64,000 nucleotides of DNA, taken from Methylobacterium radiotolerans JCM 2831 (GTDB taxonomy: Bacteria; Pseudomonadota; Alphaproteobacteria; Rhizobiales; Beijerinckiaceae). The notes under the pieces were generated by a model. That model was given only the letters and a program-made list of their open reading frames with translations, did no database searches and was not told the DNA's origin. A program made the translations under genes and the position numbers. The number at the start of each line of letters is the position of its first letter. Positions within the stretch are counted from its first letter, which is position 1. Below, piece after piece: positions 57,600 to 64,000 of this stretch. The stretch is taken from positions 620,001-684,000 of the forward strand of contig NC_010505.1 of the NCBI RefSeq assembly GCF_000019725.1, in the 5' to 3' direction.

Positions 57600-58535
57600 T
57601 CAGGCGACGGTCTCGCCGTCGCGGCAGGCGGCCGTGCCCGCCGGCGCGTGCGCGCGGAAGAAGGCGGCCAGGCTCGCGAGCCCGGCGGCCCGCGGGTCGC
57701 TCGCGCGCCAGACCAGCGCGATGGTCCGCCCGGGACCGTCGAGGTCGAAGGCGCGGGTGACCGTCAGGCCGCTGGGATCGGGATTCGACGGCACCGCCAG
57801 GGCCGGGAGCAGCGTGTAGCCGGCGCCGGCCGCCACCATCGAGCGGAGCGTCTCCAGGCTGGTGGCGTGGCGGCCGACCGAGGAGCCGGCGCCGCAGGCC
57901 GCGATCGTCTGGTCGCGCAGGCAGTTGCCCTCGTCGAGCAGCAGCAGATCCGGGCCGGCGATCTCGGTCGCGGAGAGCGCGCCGCCCCGGGCGAGGGCGT
58001 GCTCGGCCGGGCAGGCGAGCCAGAACGGCTCGACGAACAGCGGCGAGACCGCGAGCCCGTGGGACGGCAGCGGCAGCGAGACCAGGGCCGCGTCGATGCG
58101 GCCGTCGCGCAGGCCCTCGACGATGTCGGCCGTCCGGGATTCCGACAGCGAGAGCATCAGCAAGGGGTACTGCTCGCGCAGGGGCCGCAGCACCAGCGGG
58201 AAGAAGTAGGGACCGAGCGTCTGGATCGCCGCCAGCACGAGACGCCCGGTGAGCGGCGAGCCGCGGCCCTCGCTGGCCAGCGCCAGCAGACGCTGCGCCT
58301 CCGCCAGGACGACCCGCGCCTGCCGGACGATGGCCTGCCCCGCTTCGGTCAACAGGATCCGCCGGTTCGACCGCTCGAACAAAGTCAGGCCGAGCGCGGT
58401 TTCCAGCTTACGGACCTGCACGCTCAGCGTCGGCTGGCTGACGTTGCAGCGCTCGGCGGCCCGGCCGAAATGCCCCTCGTCGGCGACGGCGACGACATAT
58501 TCGAGATCGCGGAGCGAGAGACCGGCCAGGTTCAT
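57600..58535 (-). CDS. oxyR: Hydrogen peroxide sensor OxyR (LysR family)
   Basis: A 311-residue regulator. N-terminal winged helix [38 protein letters not shown]. The peroxide-sensing Cys205 and Cys214 ([14 protein letters not shown]) keep the spacing of E. coli Cys199/Cys208. An RD2 C-terminal domain follows. Oxidation to a disulfide activates transcription of peroxide defence genes. It is divergent from the catalase gene, and an OxyR-type operator overlaps its own start, which suggests autoregulation. Confidence 0.94.
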   Translation of the reverse strand: MNLAGLSLRDLEYVVAVADEGHFGRAAERCNVSQPTLSVQVRKLETALGLTLFERSNRRILLTEAGQAIVRQARVVLAEAQRLLALASEGRGSPLTGRLVLAAIQTLGPYFFPLVLRPLREQYPLLMLSLSESRTADIVEGLRDGRIDAALVSLPLPSHGLAVSPLFVEPFWLACPAEHALARGGALSATEIAGPDLLLLDEGNCLRDQTIAACGAGSSVGRHATSLETLRSMVAAGAGYTLLPALAVPSNPDPSGLTVTRAFDLDGPGRTIALVWRASDPRAAGLASLAAFFRAHAPAGTAACRDGETVA

Positions 58536-58548
58536 AGGCTGCGTCTAT
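58534..58548. promoter_or_regulatory. OxyR operator (ATAG-N7-CTAT)
   Basis: ATAG-GCTGCGT-CTAT is a perfect half of the extended OxyR consensus. It lies in the oxyR-katA divergent spacer and overlaps the oxyR start codon (58533-58535). The second half-site expected after another 7 bases is poor (TTTG...GCAT). It may repress oxyR and activate katA. Confidence 0.65.
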
Positions 58549-58671
58549 CAGAACCTTTGTGACGATGCATTTGCCTCGGGGTCATGCCGCGGTCATAACC
58601 CTTCACCAGAACGGTTCCAGGCTGACCCCGCTGTCCACCGAGAGCCTTCGCAGAACGGAGAGACGGTACGC

Positions 58672-60261
58672 ATGAGCGATCAACGCCCGATCCTGACCAC
58701 CCGCCAGGGCCACCCGGTCCGCGACAACCAGAGCACCCGCACGGTCGGTGAGCGGGGCCCGGCCACGCTCGAGAACTACCAGTTCATCGAGAAGATCACG
58801 CATTTCGACCGCGAGCGGATCCCCGAGCGCGTCGTCCACGCCCGCGGCGCCGGCGCCCACGGCTGGTTCGAGGCCTACGGCAAGATCGGCGACGAGCCGG
58901 CCTCCAAGTACACCCGTGCCCGCGTGCTGAACGAGACCGGCGTCAAGACGCCGATGTTCGTGCGCTTCTCCACCGTGGCCGGCGCCAAGGAGAGCCCGGA
59001 GACGGAGCGCGACCCGCGCGGCTTCGCGGTCAAGTTCAAGACCGTCGACGGCAACTGGGACCTCGTGGGCAACAACCTCAAGGTCTTCTTCATCCGCGAC
59101 GCGATCAAGTTCCCCGACATGATCCACGCGTTCAAGCCGGATCCGGTCACGAACCGCCAGGAGGCGTGGCGCTTCTTCGACTTCGTGGCTCAGCACCCCG
59201 AGTCGATCCACATGGTGACGCACCTGAAGTCGCCCTGGGGCATCCCGGCCAATTACCGCGAGATGGAAGGCTCCGGCGTCAACACCTACAAGCTGGTCAA
59301 CGACCAGGGCGAGGCGGTGCTCTGCAAGTTCCACTGGATCCCCAAGCAGGGCGTCCGGAACCTGACCTCGCGGCAGGCCTCCGAGATCCAGGCCAAGGAT
59401 GTCGGCCACGCGACCCGCGACCTGTACGACAACATCAAGGCCGGCAATTTCCCCGAGTGGGAGTTCGCCGTGCAGATCATGCCGGACGGCCCGAACGACC
59501 ACCTGTCGTTCGACCCGCTGGACGACACGAAGCTGTGGCCGGTCGACCAGTTCCCGCTGCTGCCCTGCGGCCGGATGGTCCTCGACCGGGTGCCCGACAA
59601 CTTCTTCGCCGAGGTCGAGCAGTCGGCCTTCGGGACCGGCGTGCTGGTCGACGGCATCGACTTCTCGGACGACAAGATGCTCCAGGGCCGGACGCTGTCC
59701 TACTCGGACACGCAGCGCTACCGCGTCGGCGCCAACTACCTGCAGCTGCCGATCAACGCGCCGCAGCCCGGCGTGAAGGTCTACTCGAACCAGCGCGACG
59801 GTCAGATGGCCTACACGGTCGACGGCACCGGCCCGAACAAGCACATCAACTACGAGCCGTCGACGCTGGCCGAGGGCCTGCGCGAGGCGCCGAAGCCCGC
59901 GAAGGACTACCACCAGCCGGTCCAGGGCAATCTCGGCCGCTACCAGACCTCGCGTACCGAGGACGACTACACCCAGGCCGGCGTGCGCTACCGCTCCTTC
60001 GCGGATTGGGAGCGCGACGACCTGATCGCCAACCTCGTGGCCGACATGAAGCAGTGCCCGGAGCCGATCCAGCTGCGGATGGTCTGGCACTTCTGGCACG
60101 CCGACGAGGATTACGGCCGCCGCGTCGCCGAGGGCGCCGGGATCGATCTGGAGAAGGCCAAGGCCCTGCCGCCGCTGCCGGGCCGCGCCGCCCCGGGCAA
60201 GCGCCTGCAGTCCGAGACCTACACGGACGGCTCGCAGGCCCACCGGGTCGCCGCCGAGTAA
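58672..60261 (+). CDS. katA: Monofunctional heme catalase
   Basis: A 529-residue small-subunit catalase. Catalytic His56 ([13 protein letters not shown]) and Asn134 ([10 protein letters not shown]). The proximal heme ligand Tyr344 lies in [20 protein letters not shown]-site and C-terminal helices follow. It dismutates hydrogen peroxide. Ribosome site GGAGAG precedes the ATG. Divergent from oxyR and probably OxyR-activated; a terminator follows. Confidence 0.96.
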   Translation: MSDQRPILTTRQGHPVRDNQSTRTVGERGPATLENYQFIEKITHFDRERIPERVVHARGAGAHGWFEAYGKIGDEPASKYTRARVLNETGVKTPMFVRFSTVAGAKESPETERDPRGFAVKFKTVDGNWDLVGNNLKVFFIRDAIKFPDMIHAFKPDPVTNRQEAWRFFDFVAQHPESIHMVTHLKSPWGIPANYREMEGSGVNTYKLVNDQGEAVLCKFHWIPKQGVRNLTSRQASEIQAKDVGHATRDLYDNIKAGNFPEWEFAVQIMPDGPNDHLSFDPLDDTKLWPVDQFPLLPCGRMVLDRVPDNFFAEVEQSAFGTGVLVDGIDFSDDKMLQGRTLSYSDTQRYRVGANYLQLPINAPQPGVKVYSNQRDGQMAYTVDGTGPNKHINYEPSTLAEGLREAPKPAKDYHQPVQGNLGRYQTSRTEDDYTQAGVRYRSFADWERDDLIANLVADMKQCPEPIQLRMVWHFWHADEDYGRRVAEGAGIDLEKAKALPPLPGRAAPGKRLQSETYTDGSQAHRVAAE

Positions 60262-60288
60262 GCCTCGGGCGCGCGCTCACCGATGCAG

Positions 60289-60326
60289 CCCCGCGCGGTC
60301 ACCCGGCCGCGCGGGGTTCTCGTTTG
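60289..60326 (+). terminator. Intrinsic terminator of katA
   Basis: CCCCGCGCGG (60289-60298) pairs perfectly with CCGCGCGGGG (60307-60316) around an 8-base loop, followed by TTCTCGTTT. It begins 27 bases after the katA stop. It also argues that the next gene starts at 60346 rather than at the in-frame ATG at 60283. Confidence 0.75.
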
Positions 60327-60345
60327 GGGAACGGACGGGGCGAAG

Positions 60346-60822
60346 ATGGCGAGTGTCGTGCACCGCGGGCCCGGCCCGAACGCCGTCATCGGCGGCATGC
60401 GGGTCACCTACCTGGCGCGCAGCGACGAGACGGCCGACGGCCTCGGCATCTACCGGGTCGCGATGGATCCCCGGACACCGGGTGCCGGGCTGCACCGCCA
60501 CGCCCGGCTGACCGAGACGTTCTCGGTCGAGGCGGGCCGGCTCGCGCTCCGCGTCGACGGTGCGGACCACGAGCTCGGCCCGGGCGACTTCGCGCTGATC
60601 CCGCCCGGCATCGCGCACGCCTTCGCCAACCCCGGCGACCGGCCGGTGCGCTTCACGCTGAGCTTCGCGCCGGCTCTCGGTCGCGAGGGCTTCTTCGAGG
60701 GTCTGGCACGGCTGGCCGCGGAGGGACGCCTCGCCGATCCGGCCGCGATGACCGACCTGATGGCGCGCTACGATCAGGAACCGCTGGCCGGCTTCGCCGG
60801 CTGGAGCACCGTCAGCGGCTGA
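60346..60822 (+). CDS. Single cupin-domain protein
   Basis: A 158-residue protein from the ATG at 60346. Cupin motif 1 is GAGLHRHARLTETFSVEAGRL (His, His, Glu), and motif 2 is GPGDFALIPPGIAHAFANPGDRPVRF (His). These provide a mononuclear metal site. It resembles small cupins used as sensors or dioxygenase-like enzymes; the substrate is unknown. The 3' end overlaps the convergent transporter gene by 11 bases. Confidence 0.85.
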   Translation: MASVVHRGPGPNAVIGGMRVTYLARSDETADGLGIYRVAMDPRTPGAGLHRHARLTETFSVEAGRLALRVDGADHELGPGDFALIPPGIAHAFANPGDRPVRFTLSFAPALGREGFFEGLARLAAEGRLADPAAMTDLMARYDQEPLAGFAGWSTVSG

Positions 60823-62029
60823 GCAGCGGCTGAGCGGCCGCATCCCGCGGCTCGGGCTCGGCCGCGCTGACCTTCCGGTCGCGCCCGGCGGCGAGGCCGA
60901 TCAGGATCGCCGCCACGGTGATGCCGACGAACAGGGCCCCGGGGACGGCCCAGCCGCCGGTCGCCTCGTGGGCCAGACCGAAGACCAGCGGCCCCAGCGC
61001 GGCGCAGGTGTAGCCGATGCCCTGCGCCATGGCCGAGAGGCCGGCGGCGCTGGCCGCGTCCGCCGCGCGCAGCACGATCAAGGTCAGGCCGAGCCCGAAG
61101 CAGCCGCCGATCCCGAAGCCCAGCGCGCAGGCGGCGGGGATCCGGAGGGAGTCCGCCCCGAAGGCGAGGACGACGAAGGCCGCGGCGGTTAGGCCGGGAA
61201 TCACGACGATCCAGGCGCGCTGGTCGCGGGCTCGGGCCGCCAGCATGGCGACCAGCAGCGCGCCCGGCGCCTGCACCAGCGTCGCCAGCGAGGCGTACAA
61301 CCCGGCGTTGAGCGGCGTCAGGCCGCGGCCCTGCAGCAGCAGCGGCAGCCAGCCGAACAGGATGTAGGCGAGCGAGGATTGCAGGCCCATGAAGCCCGTC
61401 ACCCACCATGCCAGCGGGTTGCGGAGCAGCCGCCCGGCCGAGGGCGCGGCCGTCGAGGCGGTCCGGCGGGCGAACGGGATCCACACGAAGGCCGCGACCA
61501 GCGCGGGCAGCGACCAGACCGCCAGGGCGGAGGGCCAGCCGCCGCCGAGGGCGTGCTCCACCGGCACCGACGCGCCGGCGCCCGCGGCCGCGCCGAGGCA
61601 CAGGGTCATCGTGTAGAGGCCGGTCATCAGACCGCCGTTGCCGGCGAAATCGCGCTTCACCAGCGCCGGCAGCAGGACGTTGTCGAGCCCGATCCCGATC
61701 GCCGCCAGCGCCGTCCCGGCGAAGAGCGGCACGAGGCCGCCGAGACCGCGGAGCGTCAGGCCGGCGACGAGGATCGTCGAGCCGGCGAGCACCGCGAGGT
61801 CGGGCCCGATCCGGCGGATCAGCGGGGCGGCGAGCGCGCAGGCGATGCCGAGGCACAGGACCGGCAGCGTCGTGAGGATGGCGGCGCCGCCGGCACCGAG
61901 GCCCGTGCCGTCCCGGATCGTCGCCAGCAGGGGGCCGACCGTGCTGAGCGCCGGGCGCAGGTTGAACGCGACCAGCATCAGCGCGAGGCCGAGCAGGAAC
62001 CGGTTCGCGGTCGCCCTGTCCGAACTCAC
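60812..62029 (-). CDS. CynX/NimT-type MFS transporter
   Basis: A 405-residue protein with a GTG start that overlaps the lnt stop. It has 12 hydrophobic segments and the CynX-type opening LLGLALMLVAFNLRPALSTVGPLLATIRDGTGL, with NVLLPALVKRDFAGNGGLMTGLYTMTLCLGAA in helix 4. Members transport cyanate or nitroimidazoles, or have unknown anionic substrates. A short Arg/Glu-rich cytoplasmic tail ends the protein. Confidence 0.9.
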   Translation of the reverse strand: MSSDRATANRFLLGLALMLVAFNLRPALSTVGPLLATIRDGTGLGAGGAAILTTLPVLCLGIACALAAPLIRRIGPDLAVLAGSTILVAGLTLRGLGGLVPLFAGTALAAIGIGLDNVLLPALVKRDFAGNGGLMTGLYTMTLCLGAAAGAGASVPVEHALGGGWPSALAVWSLPALVAAFVWIPFARRTASTAAPSAGRLLRNPLAWWVTGFMGLQSSLAYILFGWLPLLLQGRGLTPLNAGLYASLATLVQAPGALLVAMLAARARDQRAWIVVIPGLTAAAFVVLAFGADSLRIPAACALGFGIGGCFGLGLTLIVLRAADAASAAGLSAMAQGIGYTCAALGPLVFGLAHEATGGWAVPGALFVGITVAAILIGLAAGRDRKVSAAEPEPRDAAAQPLLSR

Positions 62030-63735
62030 GGCCGCCGCCGCGCGATCACGGCCCCGCCCAGGCAGGCGGCCAGCATCAGCGCGAAGGCGGCGTCGCCGAA
62101 CTGGCCGTAGAGCGTGCCGCCGACGATGCGGGCGGGCAGGTCCGCGTCCAGCCAGGTCTCCGCGTCGAGCGCGGTGCGGGCGACGACGCGGCCATGCGGG
62201 TCGATCACCGCGGAGATCCCGGTATTGGCGTCGCGCACGAGCGGCAGCCCCTCCTCGACGGCGCGCAGGCGCGCCTGGGCCAAGTGCTGGCGCGGTCCCG
62301 GCGTGTCGCCGAACCACGCGTCGTTGGTGACGTTCAGGATCAGCCCCGGCGGCCGCGGCGCCGGGGCGGCGTGGCCGGCCGGCAGGATCGCGCCCGGGAA
62401 GATCGCCTCGTAGCAGATCGTCGCCGCCACCGGCGGCAGGCCCGGCACCGTCAGGATCCGCTGGCCGGCGAGCGACCCGGCCGAGAACCCGCCGGGGACC
62501 GCCACGAACTGGCGCAGGCCCACGGCCCGCAGGGCAGCGTCCAGGGGACCCGGCAGGTACTCCCCGAACGGGACGAGGTGGACCTTGTCGTAGCTGTCGG
62601 AGATCCGGCCGTCCGGACCGATCACCATGACGGCGTTGTAGAAGCGCAGGCGCTCGCCCGGCAGCGGCTCCTCGGCGCGGGCCGCCCCCGTGATCAGCTG
62701 CTGCCCGGGCTTCAGGCCCGCCGCCACCTTGGCCAGGGCGTCGGGATCGCGCTGGATCAGGAACGGGAAGGCGGATTCCGGCCAGACGATGTGGGTCGGC
62801 TCCGGCGCGCCGGCCTCCGTCGGGCGCTGGCTCAGCTCGATGTAGCGGTCGACGATGTCGGCCCGGTTCTCGGGCCTGAACTTGGCGTCCTGGGGCAAAT
62901 TGGGCTGAACGAGCCGCAGCCGGACACCGGCCACCACCGGGTCGGGCGGCCCGAGCCGCTCGGCGCCGTAGAGCGCCATGCCGACGAGCGCGATCGCGGC
63001 GGCCGCGCTCGGCCCGAACCGGGTGCGCGGGTTCGCCCCGGTGGCGATCGTCGCGGGCGCCGCGCAGATCAGGGCGGCCAGGATGCCCAGGCCGTAGAGC
63101 CCGATCGCGGCCGCCCACTGCATCAGCCAGAGGTTCTGGGCCAGAGCCATCCCGAGGGTGTTCCAGGGAAACCCCGTGAACAGGTGGCCGCGCAGCCAGT
63201 CCGCCGCGCCGAGCCCGAAGGCGAGGGCGGCGATCCGCGCCGCGCCGCGGCCCCACAGCAGGCCCGCGGCGCCGAAACCGGCGCCGTAGAACAGGCCGAG
63301 GACGAAGGGCAGTCCGATCACGCCGAGCGGCAGAGCCCAGAGAAACTCGTCGGCCTCCACCAGGAAGGCCTGGCCCAGCCACCAGAGTCCGGCCGTGAGG
63401 TAGCCGAAGCCCCAGGCCCAGCCGATCAGGAAGCAGGGCCAGAACCGCCGGAGGGTGGTCCGGTCGGCGGCGGCACCGTCCTGCAGCCAGACCGCGACCG
63501 TCAGGGAGACCGCGAGGGCCGGCAGGAGATCGTAGGGCGGCATGGCCAGCGCCCCGAGGGCGCCCGCGAGCCACGCCACACCGAGGCGGCGCCAGCCGGT
63601 CAGGCGCGCGATCGCCAGCACCGCGCCGGGCACGCGCGCCCGCTCCGGATCGGACATCGGACCCGGAACCGGCCCGCGCATCGACGCGCCGGCCGCCGCG
63701 GGCGACCGGGCGAAACCGTCCGCCAAGCTCGTCAC
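62026..63735 (-). CDS. lnt: Apolipoprotein N-acyltransferase
   Basis: A 569-residue protein with a GTG start at 63735; an ATG at 63657 (543 residues) is equally possible. Six or seven N-terminal membrane segments are followed by a nitrilase-type domain. The triad is visible as Glu in HIVWPESAFPFL, Lys in SYDKVHLVPFGEYLPG and Cys in TICYEAIFPG. It adds the third acyl chain to lipoproteins at the inner membrane. It is downstream of a corC-like gene, the classical corC-lnt order. Confidence 0.95.
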   Translation of the reverse strand: MTSLADGFARSPAAAGASMRGPVPGPMSDPERARVPGAVLAIARLTGWRRLGVAWLAGALGALAMPPYDLLPALAVSLTVAVWLQDGAAADRTTLRRFWPCFLIGWAWGFGYLTAGLWWLGQAFLVEADEFLWALPLGVIGLPFVLGLFYGAGFGAAGLLWGRGAARIAALAFGLGAADWLRGHLFTGFPWNTLGMALAQNLWLMQWAAAIGLYGLGILAALICAAPATIATGANPRTRFGPSAAAAIALVGMALYGAERLGPPDPVVAGVRLRLVQPNLPQDAKFRPENRADIVDRYIELSQRPTEAGAPEPTHIVWPESAFPFLIQRDPDALAKVAAGLKPGQQLITGAARAEEPLPGERLRFYNAVMVIGPDGRISDSYDKVHLVPFGEYLPGPLDAALRAVGLRQFVAVPGGFSAGSLAGQRILTVPGLPPVAATICYEAIFPGAILPAGHAAPAPRPPGLILNVTNDAWFGDTPGPRQHLAQARLRAVEEGLPLVRDANTGISAVIDPHGRVVARTALDAETWLDADLPARIVGGTLYGQFGDAAFALMLAACLGGAVIARRRP

Positions 63736-63745
63736 GCCGCGACCG

Positions 63746-64000
63746 TCACGGGTGCGGCGTCTCGGCGACCGGGGCGTTCGCGGGCGGGGGCAGGGCGAGC
63801 GGCACGACGTTGCCGATCCGCGCCGCGCCCTTGTGGAACCGGAGGCGCTTCAGGCGCCGCGGATCGGCGTCGAGCACCTCGAACTCGAGGTCGCCCGGGC
63901 CGGCGATCAGCTCGCCGCGCGAGGGAACGCGGCCCGCCAGGGTCACGATCATGCCGCCCAGCGTGTCGATCTCCTCGGCCATCTCGCCGACGGCCGCGAC
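63746..64000 (-). CDS. corC: CorC/HlyC-like protein (C-terminal part; 5' end outside window)
   Basis: The open frame runs to the end of the window; 84 residues are visible. It is the transporter-associated CorC_HlyC domain: EEIDTLGGMIVTLAGRVPSRGELI and LEFEVLDADPRRLKRLRFHKG. The upstream part, expected to hold CBS domains, is outside. Members are linked to magnesium/cobalt efflux. It ends 10 bases before lnt. Confidence 0.88.
   Translation of the reverse strand, partial: VAAVGEMAEEIDTLGGMIVTLAGRVPSRGELIAGPGDLEFEVLDADPRRLKRLRFHKGAARIGNVVPLALPPPANAPVAETPHP

Noticed and set aside
60283..60345. Upstream start for the cupin gene
   Set aside because: That ATG lies just before and the extension runs through the katA terminator hairpin; the extra residues are not cupin-like.

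Overview
The window is a GC-rich chromosomal segment in which third codon positions are almost always G or C. It looks like an alphaproteobacterium of the Hyphomicrobiales, most likely Methylobacteriaceae (inferred from protein resemblance and gene order, not from a search). Supporting signs are an alphaproteobacterial-type LexA box (GTTC-N7-GTTC), a ChvE/MmsA/MmsB sugar transporter, a LOV-HisKA_2 histidine kinase, map-radC gene order, and an atpHAGDC operon separate from the F0 genes. No prophage, insertion sequence or CRISPR array was seen. The content is mostly housekeeping, with a few accessory islands.

Layout. 1-3.9 kb: the end of rpoD, a class III adenylate cyclase, a family 2 glycosyltransferase in an AT-richer pocket, and a retropepsin-like protease. 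4.1-7.2 kb: a TPP riboswitch followed by the tightly packed thiO-thiS-thiG-thiE operon. 7.4-11.5 kb: a co-directional cluster of circularly permuted ATP-grasp, alpha-E, transglutaminase-like protein and the proteasome-related protease Anbu, a predicted and poorly characterised peptide-tagging or peptide-turnover system. 11.6-17.8 kb: map-radC, a zinc-finger protein, an FAD monooxygenase, tRNA-Leu(UAA), several small proteins (one resembling a miniature flagellar rod protein), a DUF1275 membrane protein, and a 77-codon gene behind a near-consensus LexA box. 18-25 kb: hrpB, a thioesterase, an SMP-30-like protein, and a DUF1285-Nudix-DUF6111-cca operon. 25-30.3 kb: the F1 ATP synthase operon on the minus strand, with GC-rich palindromes in two of its spacers.

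30.5-35.9 kb: two DsbA-fold proteins, argG with a long hairpin terminator, an internally duplicated unknown protein, mtgA and ispA (divergent). 36.1-40.1 kb: a multiple-monosaccharide ABC transporter (chvE-mmsA-mmsB) followed by about 575 bp without a convincing gene. 40.6-48 kb: a short-chain dehydrogenase, a cyclic-nucleotide-binding patatin phospholipase, an epoxide-hydrolase-like enzyme, a His-rich secreted protein and mutS. 48-49.6 kb: a LOV-domain histidine kinase and its response regulator (probable blue-light sensing). 49.8-55.9 kb: AmpG-like permease, EcsC, MgtC, ilvA, dgkA and an AbrB-type membrane protein. 56-60.8 kb: an exported argininosuccinate-lyase-like enzyme with an altered catalytic motif, then oxyR divergent from a catalase with an OxyR operator between them, and a cupin. 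60.8-64 kb: a CynX-type transporter, lnt, and the C-terminal end of a CorC-like protein.

The items most worth a second look are the Anbu/ATP-grasp cluster, the LexA-box/DnaA-box spacer driving a 77-residue unknown protein, the exported lyase lacking its usual His, and the LOV kinase pair.
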